Assembly: GCF_000787715.1 (NCBI RefSeq)
Contig: NZ_BBPI01000007.1
Span: forward strand, 1-53,301
DNA: 53,301 bases
DNA from: Sphingomonas parapaucimobilis NBRC 15100
GTDB taxonomy: Bacteria; Pseudomonadota; Alphaproteobacteria; Sphingomonadales; Sphingomonadaceae
Direction: 5' to 3'
Shown here piece by piece: positions 29,749 to 39,994 of this stretch. The notes under the pieces are model-generated. The model was not told the DNA's origin. It made no database searches and worked only from the letters and a program-made list of their open reading frames with translations. Both the position numbers and the translations under genes were made by a program. Position 1 is the stretch's first letter. Each line of letters begins with the position of its first letter.

Positions 29749-31763
29749 TCCGCTGCCTCCGCATAGCTCTCACCATGGACCAGTTCGGCCGAGCAGCGCT
29801 GCATCGTCGGGCTGGCGCGGCAGATCGCGTTGGTGAGGTAGAAGTCCTTGATCGGATAGCCCTCCAGCGTGCCGGTCGCGGTCGCGTCGAGCGACGGCGC
29901 GGCCCAGTCGAAGGTCACCAGATCGAGCTTGCCCAGTGCCGGAACCTCGGCGGCCATCGCGGCGCGGAGCTGCTCCAGCGTATCGAACGGCAGCCTCTGC
30001 CCCAGCACTTCCGACAGAGCGCGGAAGATCGTCCAGTCGTCGCGCGCATCGCCCGGTGCGAACACCGCACGGTCGCCGCGCTGCACCCGGCCTTCCAGAT
30101 TGACCCAGGTGCCCGACTTCTCGGCAAAGGTCGCGCCCGGCAGGATGACATCGGCGTGATGCGCACCCTTGTCGCCATGATGGCCGACGAACACCTTGAA
30201 ACTGCTGCCGAACTTGGCGAAGTCCACCTCGTCCGCGCCCAGGAAGAAGGCCAGCTTCGGCGCGGCCGCAACCACGTCGGCGATGCCGCCCTTCTGCGCA
30301 TAGCCGAGCATCAGCCCGCCCATGCGCGCCGCCGCCATGTGGACGACATTATAGCCGTTCCAGGCCGAACCATCCTCCAGCGTCCGCACCAGATTGAACT
30401 GGTCGACCAGCTTCAGGCTCGCGCCATGCGCACCCTTCAGCGCGCCGCCACCGACGATCACCATCGGACGCGCGGCCTTGCCGAACTGCTCGGTCACGCC
30501 CTCGGGCAGGTTGCCCAGCACCGACAAATCGGCACCCAGCCACTCGACCTTGTAGGTCAGGTCGGTCTCGGGGCCGATCGCAAAGACCTTCGCGCCCTTC
30601 TTGATCGCCTTGCGGATACGGGTGTTCACCAGCGGCGCTTCCCAGCGCAGGTTGGTGCCGATCAGCAGGATCGCATCGGCCTTCTCGACACCCGCAATGG
30701 TCGTGTTGAAGTTGACCGCGGCCAGGCTGGACACGTCATAATCCATGCCGGTCTGACGGCCTTCGAGCAGCGACGAGCCCATCTTGGCGAGCAGCGCCTT
30801 GGCGGCGAACATCGTCTCGCAATCGACCAGATCACCGGCGATGGCGGCGACGCTCGCATCGGCGTTCACGTCGCGGATCGCGGCGAAGGCCTCGTCCCAG
30901 GTGGCGGGCACCAGCTTGCCGTCGCGGCGGATGAACGGACGGTCGAGACGACGACGGACCAGGCCGTCGATCGCGTGACGCGTCTTGTCGCTCGCCCACT
31001 CCTCATTCACCTCGTCATTGATGCGCGGCACGCAGCGCAGCACCTGACGACCCCGGCTGTCGAGGCGGATGTTGGTGCCAACCGCGTCCATCACGTCGAT
31101 GGCGAGCGTCTTCTTCAGTTCCCAGGGACGCGCCTCGAACGCATAGGGCTTGGACGTCAGCGCGCCCACCGGGCACAGGTCGACGACATTGCCCGACAGC
31201 TCGCTCGACACGGCCTGCTCGAGGTACGACGTGATCTGCATATTCTCGCCGCGATAGATCGCGCCGATCTCTTCCACGCCCGCGACCTCTTCGGCGAAGC
31301 GGACGCAGCGGGTGCACTGGATGCAGCGGGTCATGACCGTCTTGACGATCGGACCCATATATTTCTCGGTGACGGCCCGCTTGTTCTCGTCATAGCGGCT
31401 ATGGCCCTTGCCATAGGCCATGGACTGGTCCTGCAGGTCGCACTCGCCGCCCTGATCGCAGATCGGGCAGTCCAGCGGGTGGTTGATGAGCAGGAATTCC
31501 ATCACGCCTTCGCGCGCGGCCTTCACCATCGGGGTAGTGGTGAAGATTTCCTGATTGTCCGCCGCCGGAAGCGCGCACGACGCCTGCGGCTTGGGGGGGC
31601 CAGGCTTCACCTCGACCAGGCACATGCGGCAATTGCCCGCGATGGACAGCCGCTCATGATAGCAGAAGCGCGGGATTTCCTTGCCCGCCAGCTCACAGGC
31701 CTGGAGCACGGTGGCGCCCTGGGGCACCTCGATCTCGACGCCGTCGACTTTGACCTTAGGCAT
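29745..31763 (-). CDS. nuoG: NADH-quinone oxidoreductase subunit G
   Basis: 672 residues from the ATG whose A is shared with the nuoF stop (TAATG). The frame stays open upstream but that part is out-of-frame nuoF. The iron-sulfur ligands are visible: the 2Fe-2S set in [15 protein letters not shown], the His-cluster region [17 protein letters not shown] and the 4Fe-4S set [10 protein letters not shown]. The molybdopterin-oxidoreductase-like C-terminal domain (about 215-672) is structural in complex I. Confidence 0.96.
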   Translation of the reverse strand: MPKVKVDGVEIEVPQGATVLQACELAGKEIPRFCYHERLSIAGNCRMCLVEVKPGPPKPQASCALPAADNQEIFTTTPMVKAAREGVMEFLLINHPLDCPICDQGGECDLQDQSMAYGKGHSRYDENKRAVTEKYMGPIVKTVMTRCIQCTRCVRFAEEVAGVEEIGAIYRGENMQITSYLEQAVSSELSGNVVDLCPVGALTSKPYAFEARPWELKKTLAIDVMDAVGTNIRLDSRGRQVLRCVPRINDEVNEEWASDKTRHAIDGLVRRRLDRPFIRRDGKLVPATWDEAFAAIRDVNADASVAAIAGDLVDCETMFAAKALLAKMGSSLLEGRQTGMDYDVSSLAAVNFNTTIAGVEKADAILLIGTNLRWEAPLVNTRIRKAIKKGAKVFAIGPETDLTYKVEWLGADLSVLGNLPEGVTEQFGKAARPMVIVGGGALKGAHGASLKLVDQFNLVRTLEDGSAWNGYNVVHMAAARMGGLMLGYAQKGGIADVVAAAPKLAFFLGADEVDFAKFGSSFKVFVGHHGDKGAHHADVILPGATFAEKSGTWVNLEGRVQRGDRAVFAPGDARDDWTIFRALSEVLGQRLPFDTLEQLRAAMAAEVPALGKLDLVTFDWAAPSLDATATGTLEGYPIKDFYLTNAICRASPTMQRCSAELVHGESYAEAAE

Positions 31764-33073
31764 TATTCGGCAGCTTCCATCATCGGGGCGTTGCCGCCCG
31801 TCTCGCCTTTGCGTTCGCGAATGCGGCGTTCCATCTCCGGGCGGAAGTGACGGATCAGGCCCTGGATCGGCCAGGCCGCCGCGTCGCCGAGCGCGCAGAT
31901 GGTGTGGCCTTCGACCTGCTTGGTCACCTGGAACAGCGTGTCGATCTCGGACACATCGGCATCGCCGGTGCGCATCCGCTCCATCACGCGCCACATCCAG
32001 CCGGTGCCTTCACGGCACGGGGTGCACTGGCCGCAGCTCTCATGCTTGTAGAAGTACGAAAGGCGGCTGATCGCGCGGACGATGTCGGTCGACTTGTCCA
32101 TGACGATGACGGCCGCCGTGCCGAGGCCCGATCCGACCGCCTTCAGGCCGTCGAAATCCATCGGCGCGTCCATGATTTCAGCGGCGGGCACCAGCGGCAC
32201 CGACGAACCGCCCGGGATCACCGCGAGCAGATTGTCCCAGCCGCCACGGATACCGCCGCAATGCTTCTCGATCAGCTCACGGAAGCTGATCGACATGCTT
32301 TCCTCGACCACGCAGGGGCGGTCGACATGGCCGGAAATCTGGAAGAGCTTGGTGCCCTTGTTGTTCTCACGCCCGAAGGAGGAGAACCACTCGGCGCCCC
32401 GACGCAGGATCGTCGGCGCAACCGCGATCGACTCGACATTGTTGACCGTCGTCGGGCAGCCATAAAGGCCCGCACCCGCCGGGAAAGGCGGCTTCAGGCG
32501 CGGCTGACCCTTCTTGCCCTCCAGGCTCTCGATCATCGCGGTCTCTTCGCCGCAGATATACGCGCCCGCGCCCCGGTGGACGAAGACGTCGAAGTCGTAA
32601 CCCGAGCCACAGGCATTCTTGCCCAGGAAGCCCCGGTCATAGGCTTCGGCGACCGCCGCGAACAGCGTCTCGGCCTCGCGGATATATTCGCCGCGAATGT
32701 AGATGTACGCCGCCCGCGCGCGCATCGCGAAGCCCGCGACCAGCGCGCCCTCGATCAGCTTGTGCGGATCGTGACGGATGATCTCGCGGTCCTTGCACGA
32801 ACCCGGCTCGGACTCGTCGGCGTTGATGACCAGGAAGCTCGGCCGGTCGGGACGCGGTTCCTTGGGCATGAAGCTCCACTTCATGCCGGTCGGGAAGCCC
32901 GCTCCGCCGCGCCCACGCAGACCCGACGCCTTGATGACGTCGATGATCTTGTCCTGGCCCAGCTCGAGCAGCGCCTTGGTGTTGTCCCAATCGCCGCGCT
33001 TCATCGCCGCGTCGACGTTCCACGGCTGATAGCCGTAGAGATTGGTGAAAATGCGGTCCTTGTCAGCGAGCAT
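31763..33073 (-). CDS. nuoF: NADH-quinone oxidoreductase subunit F
   Basis: 436 residues from the ATG in a TAATG overlap with nuoE; an ATG four codons earlier at 33085 lies inside nuoE. The subunit oxidises NADH with FMN and passes electrons to cluster N3. Motifs: [16 protein letters not shown] (NADH/FMN), [19 protein letters not shown] and the cluster ligands [12 protein letters not shown]. Confidence 0.96.
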   Translation of the reverse strand: MLADKDRIFTNLYGYQPWNVDAAMKRGDWDNTKALLELGQDKIIDVIKASGLRGRGGAGFPTGMKWSFMPKEPRPDRPSFLVINADESEPGSCKDREIIRHDPHKLIEGALVAGFAMRARAAYIYIRGEYIREAETLFAAVAEAYDRGFLGKNACGSGYDFDVFVHRGAGAYICGEETAMIESLEGKKGQPRLKPPFPAGAGLYGCPTTVNNVESIAVAPTILRRGAEWFSSFGRENNKGTKLFQISGHVDRPCVVEESMSISFRELIEKHCGGIRGGWDNLLAVIPGGSSVPLVPAAEIMDAPMDFDGLKAVGSGLGTAAVIVMDKSTDIVRAISRLSYFYKHESCGQCTPCREGTGWMWRVMERMRTGDADVSEIDTLFQVTKQVEGHTICALGDAAAWPIQGLIRHFRPEMERRIRERKGETGGNAPMMEAAE

Positions 33074-33747
33074 TATGCGCCCCACTCCCCGCGATAGTCG
33101 TGATTGTCGCCGACCATGGCGGTCAGCGTGGTCGGACCGCCGATCGGCTCGACCGTGTGGCGACCCGGTTCCTGCGTGCCGGTCTTGGGACTCTCGCCAC
33201 GGGCCAGCGCCTCAAGAATGCCGACCGTGCGGTCGTAATCCAGATCTTCGTAATTGTCGTCGTTGATCTGGACCATCGGCGCAGAGGCGCAATTGCCCAT
33301 GCACTCGACCTCGGTCAGCGTGAACATGCCGTCGGGCGTGGTCTTGCCCTTGATGAGGCCCTTGTTCTTGCAAGCCGCCAGAACATCGTCCGACCCACGC
33401 AGCATGCACGGCGTCGTGCCACACACCTGCACATGATAGCGGCCGACCGGCGCGAGGTTGAACATCGTATAGAAGGTCGCGACCTCGTAGATGCGCATGT
33501 ACGCGACACCCAGCTGGCGCGCGACGAACTCGATGACCGGCACCGGCAGCCACCCTTGCGTCTGGGTCTCCGCCCCAACCTGACGCTGGGCCAGGTCGAG
33601 GAACGGGATCGAGCAGGACTGTTCGCGGCCCTTCGGATAGCGCGCGAGGATCTCGTTCGCCTTCTTCTGGTTCTCGTCGGTCCAGGCGAAATTGCCCCAG
33701 CGGGCGCGGACTTCCGCCTCGTCAGGGATGTTGGGAGCGTCAGCCAT
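33073..33747 (-). CDS. nuoE: NADH-quinone oxidoreductase subunit E
   Basis: 224 residues. A thioredoxin-like 2Fe-2S subunit partnering NuoF; ligands lie in [10 protein letters not shown] and in CMGNCASAP. The C-terminal ~50 residues after the ferredoxin fold ([18 protein letters not shown] onward) are an extension common in alphaproteobacteria. Its start overlaps the nuoD stop by 1 base. Confidence 0.96.
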   Translation of the reverse strand: MADAPNIPDEAEVRARWGNFAWTDENQKKANEILARYPKGREQSCSIPFLDLAQRQVGAETQTQGWLPVPVIEFVARQLGVAYMRIYEVATFYTMFNLAPVGRYHVQVCGTTPCMLRGSDDVLAACKNKGLIKGKTTPDGMFTLTEVECMGNCASAPMVQINDDNYEDLDYDRTVGILEALARGESPKTGTQEPGRHTVEPIGGPTTLTAMVGDNHDYRGEWGA

Positions 33748-34982
33748 TAGCGGTCACATTCACCAAAAACGATGTCCATCGCACCGAGGATCGCGGTCGT
33801 ATCCGCCAGCATGTGGCCCTTGGACATGAATTCCATGGCCTGGAGATGGCTGAACGCGGTCGGGCGGATCTTGCAGCGATAGGGCTTGTTCGTGCCGTCG
33901 GAGACGAGATACACGCCGAATTCGCCCTTGGGGCTTTCGGTCGCGACATACACTTCGCCGGCGGGGACGTGATACCCTTCGGTATAGAGCTTGAAGTGGT
34001 GGATCAGCGCTTCCATCGAGCGCTTCATCTCGGCGCGCTTGGGCGGCGCAACCTTACGGTCGGTGGCCATCACCGGACCTTCGGGCATCTGCGCCAGGCA
34101 CTGCTTCATGATCCGGGCCGACTGGCGCACTTCCTCGACGCGGACCATGAACCGGTCATAGCAGTCGCCGCTGGTGCCCACCGGCACGTCGAAATCCACC
34201 TTGTCATAGGCGTCGTAAGGCTGCGACTTGCGCAAATCCCACGGAATGCCCGAGCCACGGATCATCGGGCCGGAGAAGCCCCACTTGATCGCGTCCTCGC
34301 GGTTCACCACCGCGATGTCGACGTTGCGCTGCTTGAAGATGCGATTGTTCGCCACCAGGCTGATCGCGTCCTCGAACAGGCGCGGCAGGCGGGTGTCGAG
34401 CCAGTCGGCGATATCGGTCAGCAGCTTGAGCGGCACGTCCTGATGGACGCCGCCGACGCGGAAATAATTCGCGTGCATGCGCGCGCCCGAGGCCCGCTCA
34501 TAGAAGTTCATGCAGTCTTCGCGGATTTCGAACAGCCACAGGTTCGGCGTCATCGCGCCGACGTCCATGACGTGGCTGCCGATGTTGAGCATGTGGTTCG
34601 AAATGCGCGTCAGCTCGGCGAAGAACGTCCGCAGATATTGCGCGCGCAGCGGCACTTCCAGGTCGAGCAGCTTCTCGACCGCCAGCACATAGCTGTGCTC
34701 CATGCACATGGGCGAGCAATAGTCGAGGCGATCGAAATAGGGCAGCGCCTGCGCATAGGTCTTGTATTCGATCAGCTTCTCGGTGCCGCGATGCAGCAGG
34801 CCGACATGCGGATCGACCCGCTCGACGATCTCGCCGTCCAGCTCCATGACGAGGCGCAACACGCCGTGCGCCGCAGGATGCTGCGGGCCGAAGTTGATCG
34901 TATAGTTCTGGATCGACACGTCGCCCGTGGTCGGGTCGGCATCGTCCGTCTTGTGGAGCAGTTCGTCGACGTAGTCGCTCAC
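33747..34982 (-). CDS. nuoD: NADH-quinone oxidoreductase subunit D
   Basis: 411 residues from the GTG that overlaps the nuoC stop (GTGA). The frame is open further upstream but that would be out-of-frame nuoC. The 49-kDa subunit forms the quinone site; it has the conserved [13 protein letters not shown] loop with its His, and the hydrogenase-like fold. It is separate from nuoC, unlike the fused NuoCD of E. coli. Confidence 0.96.
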   Translation of the reverse strand: MSDYVDELLHKTDDADPTTGDVSIQNYTINFGPQHPAAHGVLRLVMELDGEIVERVDPHVGLLHRGTEKLIEYKTYAQALPYFDRLDYCSPMCMEHSYVLAVEKLLDLEVPLRAQYLRTFFAELTRISNHMLNIGSHVMDVGAMTPNLWLFEIREDCMNFYERASGARMHANYFRVGGVHQDVPLKLLTDIADWLDTRLPRLFEDAISLVANNRIFKQRNVDIAVVNREDAIKWGFSGPMIRGSGIPWDLRKSQPYDAYDKVDFDVPVGTSGDCYDRFMVRVEEVRQSARIMKQCLAQMPEGPVMATDRKVAPPKRAEMKRSMEALIHHFKLYTEGYHVPAGEVYVATESPKGEFGVYLVSDGTNKPYRCKIRPTAFSHLQAMEFMSKGHMLADTTAILGAMDIVFGECDR

Positions 34983-35734
34983 TGATTCTGTCCTCCGCCC
35001 TTGCCCGGCACGACGTCCGGGTCCTTGGGCTTGTCCTCGGCCTTGTTGCCCGGATGCGGCTGGCCCGCGCCCGTTTGCTTCGGAGCCTCGGTGGTCTTGG
35101 CCTCTGCCGCCTTGGGCATCGTGCCCTTCTCGTCGCCCGGCAGCACGTAGTCTGCGCCTTCCCACGGGCTCTGGAAGTCGAAATTGCGGAAGTCCTGCGC
35201 CAGCTGAACCGGCTCATAGACGACGCGCTTTTCCTCTTCCGAGTAGCGCAGCTCGGTATAGCCGGTCAGCGGGAAGTCCTTGCGCAGCGGGTGGCCGCGG
35301 AAGCCGTAATCGGTCAGGATGCGACGCAGGTCGCTATTGCCCGAGAACAGCACGCCGTACAGGTCATAGACCTCACGCTCCAGCCAGCCCGCGACCGGCC
35401 ACAGGCCCGTCACCGACGGCACCGGCTTGTCCTCGTCGGTCGAGACATGGACGTGCAGGCGGTGGTTGCGGGTCAGCGACAGCATGCAATAGACCACCTC
35501 GAAACGCTCGTCGCGCTCGGGGTAGTCGACGCCCGCAATCTCCATCAGCTGCTGATATTCCAGCCCCTTGGTATCGCGCAGCGCGATCATCGCCGGGACC
35601 AGGTTCGCACGGTCGACGACCAGCGCGACCTCGCCGACATGCTCGCGCGCGTCGAGCAGCCAGGGGCCGAGCGCGGCGCGGGCCGCATCGATCACGCCGT
35701 CATTGGCGGCATAACGGGGAGCAGGCGCCCTCAC
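34979..35734 (-). CDS. nuoC: NADH-quinone oxidoreductase subunit C with charged tail
   Basis: 251 residues from the GTG overlapping the nuoB stop (GTGA). The 30-kDa subunit signature [20 protein letters not shown] and the [11 protein letters not shown] motif are present. The C-terminal ~50 residues are Lys/Pro/Ala-rich and look disordered ([14 protein letters not shown] onward), longer than the E. coli domain. The tail overlaps nothing except the start of nuoD. Confidence 0.95.
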   Translation of the reverse strand: MRAPAPRYAANDGVIDAARAALGPWLLDAREHVGEVALVVDRANLVPAMIALRDTKGLEYQQLMEIAGVDYPERDERFEVVYCMLSLTRNHRLHVHVSTDEDKPVPSVTGLWPVAGWLEREVYDLYGVLFSGNSDLRRILTDYGFRGHPLRKDFPLTGYTELRYSEEEKRVVYEPVQLAQDFRNFDFQSPWEGADYVLPGDEKGTMPKAAEAKTTEAPKQTGAGQPHPGNKAEDKPKDPDVVPGKGGGQNQ

Positions 35735-36315
35735 CGTTCGATGCTCCCGGCGCGGCGGATCTTCCGCTGAAGCTGCATCACGCCGTAGAGCAGCGCCTCG
35801 GCGGTCGGCGGGCAACCGGGGACATAGATGTCCACCGGCACGATCCGGTCACAGCCGCGCACCACCGAATAGCTGTAATGATAATAGCCGCCGCCATTGG
35901 CGCAGCTGCCCATCGAAATGACGTACTTCGGGTTCGACATCTGGTCGTACACACGACGCAGCGCCGGAGCCATCTTGTTGCACAGCGTGCCCGCGACGAT
36001 CATGACGTCCGACTGGCGCGGCGACGCGCGCGGCGCAGCGCCGAAGCGTTCCAGATCGTAACGCGGCATGTTGACGTGGATCATCTCCACCGCACAGCAC
36101 GCCAGGCCGAAGGTCATCCACCAGAGCGAGCCGGTGCGCGCCCACTGGAACAGTTCCTCGGTCGAGGTGACGAGGAAGCCCTTGTCGGTCAGCTCGCCGT
36201 TCAGCCCGTCGAAAAAGCCCTGATCGGGCTGGACGAGGGCCTGGCCGTCATGGACGGGTCCGCCATGGGCCTGCGGCTTGAACTCAACCGGACCGGAGTG
36301 AAGATTTACTCCCAA
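35731..36315 (-). CDS. nuoB: NADH-quinone oxidoreductase subunit B
   Basis: 194 residues. It holds cluster N2, with ligands in [19 protein letters not shown] and [11 protein letters not shown]. No ATG is available. I chose the TTG at 36315 (giving [12 protein letters not shown]), which overlaps the nuoA end by 10 bases and matches the short N-terminus usual in sphingomonads. The start is therefore less certain than the gene. Confidence 0.93.
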   Translation of the reverse strand: MGVNLHSGPVEFKPQAHGGPVHDGQALVQPDQGFFDGLNGELTDKGFLVTSTEELFQWARTGSLWWMTFGLACCAVEMIHVNMPRYDLERFGAAPRASPRQSDVMIVAGTLCNKMAPALRRVYDQMSNPKYVISMGSCANGGGYYHYSYSVVRGCDRIVPVDIYVPGCPPTAEALLYGVMQLQRKIRRAGSIER

Positions 36316-36680
36316 TCCAACGCTCCCTTCTTCCACGCATAGACGAGACCCAGCGCGAGCTCGCCGATGAAGATCATCGTCGAAAACCAGGCGGTCCAGC
36401 CGAGGCTGAAGACACTGACCGCCCAGGGGTACAGAAACGCCGCTTCCAGATCGAAGATGATGAACAGGATGGCGACGAGGTAGAAACGCACGTCGAACTG
36501 GCTGCGCGGGTCTTCGAACGCGGGGAAGCCGCATTCATATTCGGACAGCTTCTGCTCGTTGGGCTTATGGGCGCCGGTCAGGCGCGCCACGAGCATCGGC
36601 AGAAACACGAAGGCCGTCGACAGAACCAGGGCAACGCCCAGGAACAGGAGGATCGGCAGATATTGCGACAGATCGACCAA
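36306..36680 (-). CDS. nuoA: NADH-quinone oxidoreductase subunit A
   Basis: 124 residues with three membrane helices. The conserved loop [22 protein letters not shown] carries the Cys used to monitor active/deactive states. It is the first gene of the nuo array. The 195 bases before it (36681-36875) separate it from the phosphatase gene, and must hold the nuo promoter; I could not pick -35/-10 elements with confidence. Confidence 0.96.
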   Translation of the reverse strand: MVDLSQYLPILLFLGVALVLSTAFVFLPMLVARLTGAHKPNEQKLSEYECGFPAFEDPRSQFDVRFYLVAILFIIFDLEAAFLYPWAVSVFSLGWTAWFSTMIFIGELALGLVYAWKKGALDWE

Positions 36681-36816
36681 GTTTTTCTCTCGCAGATGCG
36701 GAACTGGATGCGGATGGCTTTAGGCCGATGGGTCGGCCGGAGCAAGCCAGCGAAGGCATGAGAATGAATCGCAAGTGAACGCCGTCGCCCGCCGCCATCC
36801 TCGGATTTTTACATGG

Positions 36817-36854
36817 CAACCCAATGGGTTGGGCGCAAGAGGCGGAGCCCATTG
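36817..36854. other. Competing inverted repeats before nuoA
   Basis: CAACCCA (36817-36823) and TGGGTTG (36825-36831) form a near-perfect palindrome. CAATGGG (36822-36828) can instead pair with CCCATTG (36848-36854). There is no T-run. It lies 22 bases past the end of the phosphatase gene and about 140 bases upstream of nuoA, so it could be a terminator remnant or an operator. Confidence 0.4.
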
Positions 36855-36875
36855 CACCCAAATCCCACCAAAGTC

Positions 36876-37688
36876 TTAACGCAGCGCGTTGGCCAGCAGC
36901 TTGTGCAGCTTGGAATGCAGACCCTCGTTCGCCGCCAGATACTCGCCGCGATCGAGCGACTTGTCGCTGCCCCGGAAGTCGCTGACGAAACCACCCGCCT
37001 CGCGGACCAGCAACATGCCCGCCGCCGCGTCCCACGGCTTCAGGCCCGACTCCCAGAAACCGTCATAGCGACCCGCCGCGACCCAGGCGAGGTCAAGCGC
37101 GGCCGAGCCGAAACGGCGGATACCGGCGACCTGCGGCGCGATCGCACCGAAAATGCGGCTCCACTGGACGAAATCGCCATGACCCAGGAAGGGGATGCCG
37201 GTGGCGATCAGCGCCTCGGACAAGTCGCGGCGCGACGACACGCGCAGGCGGCCGTCCTGCAACCACGCGCCCCGGCCCTTTTCGGCCCAGAAGCTCTCGT
37301 CGGTCAGCGGTTGATAGATCAGGCCGGTCGTCACCTCGCGCTTGCCGTTCGCCAGCGGCTCCTCGACCGCGATCGAGATGGCGAAGTGCGGGATGCCGTG
37401 CAGGAAGTTCGAGGTGCCGTCGAGCGGATCGATGATGAAGCGCGGCTTGGACGGATCGCCCTTGATCTCGCCGCCCTCCTCCATGAGGAAGTTCCAGTCG
37501 GGACGCGCCTTCTTCAGTTCCTCGAAGACGGTTTCCTCGGCGCGCTTGTCGGCCATCGACACGAAGTCGGCAGGACCCTTGCGGCTGACCTGAAGGTGCT
37601 GGACCTCGTTGAAGTCGCGGCGCAGACGCGGGGCGGCCTTGCGCGCGGCGCGTTCCATGATGGTGAGAAGCCCGGAGTGCGAGGCCAT
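36876..37688 (-). CDS. suhB: Inositol monophosphatase family protein
   Basis: 270 residues. A magnesium-dependent phosphatase. Metal-binding residues are seen at Glu70-Glu71 (MEEGGE), DPLDGTSN 87-94 and WDAAAG near 218. Members include inositol-1-phosphatase, FBPase-like and SuhB proteins; the sequence alone does not separate these, so the symbol is provisional. It is separated from efp by a terminator, so it has its own promoter. Confidence 0.9.
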   Translation of the reverse strand: MASHSGLLTIMERAARKAAPRLRRDFNEVQHLQVSRKGPADFVSMADKRAEETVFEELKKARPDWNFLMEEGGEIKGDPSKPRFIIDPLDGTSNFLHGIPHFAISIAVEEPLANGKREVTTGLIYQPLTDESFWAEKGRGAWLQDGRLRVSSRRDLSEALIATGIPFLGHGDFVQWSRIFGAIAPQVAGIRRFGSAALDLAWVAAGRYDGFWESGLKPWDAAAGMLLVREAGGFVSDFRGSDKSLDRGEYLAANEGLHSKLHKLLANALR

Positions 37689-37735
37689 GATCGTCCTTTC
37701 GATCGCGCCGCTGCAACTCAGGGCGCTCAGAATTG

Positions 37736-37761
37736 AAAAGGCCCGCCGCGAACGGCGGGCC
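37736..37761 (-). terminator. Rho-independent terminator of efp
   Basis: A perfect 9-bp stem of GGCCCGCCG and CGGCGGGCC (37740-37748 and 37753-37761) has a TTCG loop on the minus strand and is followed there by TTTT (37736-37739). It starts 56 bases after the efp stop. Confidence 0.9.
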
Positions 37762-37817
37762 GGGACGGCGGATGACGGGGTCGCGCTTAGATCGCGCCGG
37801 TCATCCGCCGATACCGA

Positions 37818-38381
37818 TTAGTCCGCGCGGCGGACGTAGGTCTGTTCGTACACGTCGACGACGATGCGCACGCCGCTCGCGATATGCGGCGGCACCATCA
37901 CACGGACGCCATTGTCGAGGATGGCGGGCTTGTACGACGACGAGGCAGTCTGCCCCTTCACCACCGCGTCGGCCTCGACGATGGTGGCTTCGATCGTGTC
38001 GGGAAGCTGGACCGAGATCGGACGCTCCTCGTGCAGTTCCATCACGACGTCCATGCCGTCCTGCAGGAAGGCCGCGGCGTCACCCAGCAGGTCGCGCGGC
38101 AGCGTGATCTGCTCATAGGTTTCCTTGTCCATGAAGGTCAGGTCGTCACCCTCGGCGAACAGGAACTGGAAGTCCTTGGTGTCCAGGCGGACGCGCTCGA
38201 CCGTCTCGGCGGAGCGGAAGCGGACGTTCGTCTTGCGGCCGTCGATGAGGTTCTTCATCTCGACCTGCATATACGCACCGCCCTTGCCGGGCTGGGTGTG
38301 CTGAATCTTCACGGCGCGCCAGATGCCGCCTTCATACTCGATGATGTTGCCGGGACGAATGTCCACGCCGCTGATCTTCAT
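37818..38381 (-). CDS. efp: Elongation factor P
   Basis: 187 residues, three beta domains, tRNA-shaped. It rescues ribosomes stalled on proline stretches. The modified-loop lysine is Lys33 in [11 protein letters not shown], so this is the Lys type (modified by EpmA-like enzymes), not the Arg/rhamnose type. A terminator follows, so efp is the last gene of its unit; the M23 peptidase gene is upstream. Confidence 0.96.
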   Translation of the reverse strand: MKISGVDIRPGNIIEYEGGIWRAVKIQHTQPGKGGAYMQVEMKNLIDGRKTNVRFRSAETVERVRLDTKDFQFLFAEGDDLTFMDKETYEQITLPRDLLGDAAAFLQDGMDVVMELHEERPISVQLPDTIEATIVEADAVVKGQTASSSYKPAILDNGVRVMVPPHIASGVRIVVDVYEQTYVRRAD

Positions 38382-38455
38382 GGGTCTTCAACCTGCTGGA
38401 AAGAGCGAAGGACACCGGCGCGAAAAACGCGGTCCGGCCTCCTGTGTCGGCCGCT

Positions 38456-39067
38456 TTAGCTCGAAGCGGTCTTTCCGGCAAGCAGCGGATAGGGGTCGAC
38501 CGGCTCGCCCTGATACCAGCCATCCCCGGCGCGCATCCAGTTGACCGCGAAATGCAGATGCGTGTTGCCCGCCCCCGCATTGCCGCTGTCCCCGACATAG
38601 CCGACGACCTGCCCCTGGCGGACCCGCTGCCCCTCGGCCAGGCCCGGCGCATAGCCCTTGAGATGCGCGTAATAGAGCATCCAGCGACGGTCGGGTGAGC
38701 GGATGTAAAGGGTATGGCCGCCACGGTCGCTGTCGAACAGCTTTTCGACCGTGCCGGACAGGGCGGCGACCACCGGCGTTCCGGCGGGCGCCATCAGGTC
38801 CAGCCCCTGATGCTTGCGCTTGCCGCCCTCGCGCGGATCGCCCCAGTCATGGCGGAGCGAGGAAACCGGATAATGCACGATCGGCATGGCGAGCGAGGCC
38901 GAACTTCCCGCCGCCGCCTGCTTCACCGGGGCCGCGGCCTCGGGCACGACGACGTCACCCGGCCCGAAGGACAGCATCGATAAAAAGGCACCGACCGTCA
39001 CGACGATCAGGCCGAGCATCACCCAGCCGAACCGCGACAATGGTCCCCTGCCCCCGCTGCGCTTCAT
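38456..39067 (-). CDS. M23 family metallopeptidase (LytM domain)
   Basis: 203 residues. N-terminal anchor helix at about 12-34 (WVMLGLIVVTVGAFLSML) preceded by basic residues; the LytM domain follows. Zinc ligands: His86 and Asp90 in HQGLD, and His170-x-His172 in HLHF. It likely cuts or regulates peptidoglycan in the periplasm. The ATG at 39067 is preceded by GGAAGGATGGGGG; the upstream frame adds 24 poor-quality residues and was not used. Confidence 0.9.
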   Translation of the reverse strand: MKRSGGRGPLSRFGWVMLGLIVVTVGAFLSMLSFGPGDVVVPEAAAPVKQAAAGSSASLAMPIVHYPVSSLRHDWGDPREGGKRKHQGLDLMAPAGTPVVAALSGTVEKLFDSDRGGHTLYIRSPDRRWMLYYAHLKGYAPGLAEGQRVRQGQVVGYVGDSGNAGAGNTHLHFAVNWMRAGDGWYQGEPVDPYPLLAGKTASS

Positions 39068-39205
39068 GCCCCCATCCTTCCCGTCCGACCGCCCATCATG
39101 GATGAAACGCGACGGGTAACACTTGTTTCCAAAGCGCAACGGATGGGAAAGCCGACCGCGTACCGCCCCCGGAAAAAGGCCGGGGTCGAGGGCCGTTTGG
39201 GCGCC

Positions 39206-39892
39206 TTACGACTTCAGCACCTCGGCGAACGCCTTCACCGCCGCCGCTTCGTCGCCATTCCAGACCGCACCCGATACCGCCAGGAAATCCGCCCCCGCCT
39301 TGACCAGCGGCGCGGCATTGGCGGGCGTGATGCCGCCGATCGCGACGCAAGGCAGTTCGAACAGCGCGGACCACCAGGAAAGCACCACCGGCTCGGCCTG
39401 ATGCTTGGTTTCCTTGGTCGTCGTCGGATAAAAGGCACCGAAGGCGACATAATCCGCGCCCGCCTCGCCCGCTTCCATCGCCAGGTGGCGGCTGTCGTGG
39501 CAGGTCACGCCGATCTGCACCGTCGGGCCGAGCACGTCGCGCGCCTCGCGGGCGTCGCCATCCTCCTGCCCCAGATGCACGCCGTCCGCGCCGAGCCGCT
39601 TGGCCAGGCTGATGCTGTCATTGACGATGAAGGCGACCTCGCGGTCGGCGCAGATGCGCTGGAGCGGCTCGGCCAGCTTGGCGGCGGCGTGCTGGTCCAT
39701 GTCCTTGACGCGATACTGGAAGGCCGCGACCGGCCCGGCATCGAGCGCGCGCGCGAGACGGTCGCCGAAACCGCCGGTCACGTCGAGGGGCGAGATCAGA
39801 TAGAGCTGGCAGGGCGGGCGCCGCACATCGCGGGTGAAGGCCGCGGCGAAATTGGGGTCGAGCGGGCCGAGGGGATCGTCATCAAGCGTCAT
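39206..39892 (-). CDS. thiE: Thiamine phosphate synthase
   Basis: 228 residues. It joins the thiazole and pyrimidine parts of thiamine. Typical TIM-barrel motifs: AAFQYRVKDMD, VNDSISLAKRLGADGVHLGQED (in parts), VAFGAFYPTTTK and AIGGITPANA. No TPP riboswitch motif is visible in the 102 bases upstream. The N-terminal ~25 residues are longer than in E. coli. Confidence 0.93.
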   Translation of the reverse strand: MTLDDDPLGPLDPNFAAAFTRDVRRPPCQLYLISPLDVTGGFGDRLARALDAGPVAAFQYRVKDMDQHAAAKLAEPLQRICADREVAFIVNDSISLAKRLGADGVHLGQEDGDAREARDVLGPTVQIGVTCHDSRHLAMEAGEAGADYVAFGAFYPTTTKETKHQAEPVVLSWWSALFELPCVAIGGITPANAAPLVKAGADFLAVSGAVWNGDEAAAVKAFAEVLKS

Positions 39893-39949
39893 GCCCCTCC
39901 CCTAGCGCCTGACGCGGCATCCGTCACCTGTGGCGAGCGGATAAGGAAT

Positions 39950-39979
39950 GGGCGTCCCGGTTCCCCAACCGGAACGCCC
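39950..39979 (-). terminator. Likely terminator of the aldolase gene
   Basis: Arms GGGCGT-C-CCGGTT (39950-39962) and AACCGG-A-ACGCCC (39967-39979) pair with a single mismatch around a CCCC loop. It is 15 bases past the aldolase stop. The minus-strand tail is ATTCCTT, not a strong T-run, so strength is uncertain. Confidence 0.6.
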
Positions 39980-39994
39980 AACCCTAGCAAGAAC

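Noticed and set aside
39169..39190. Terminator of thiE.
   Set aside because: CCCCGG/CCGGGG can pair but the T-run is in the loop, not after the stem.
39893..39994. TPP riboswitch before thiE.
   Set aside because: No CTGAGA-type core; the stretch is short and mostly occupied by the aldolase terminator.
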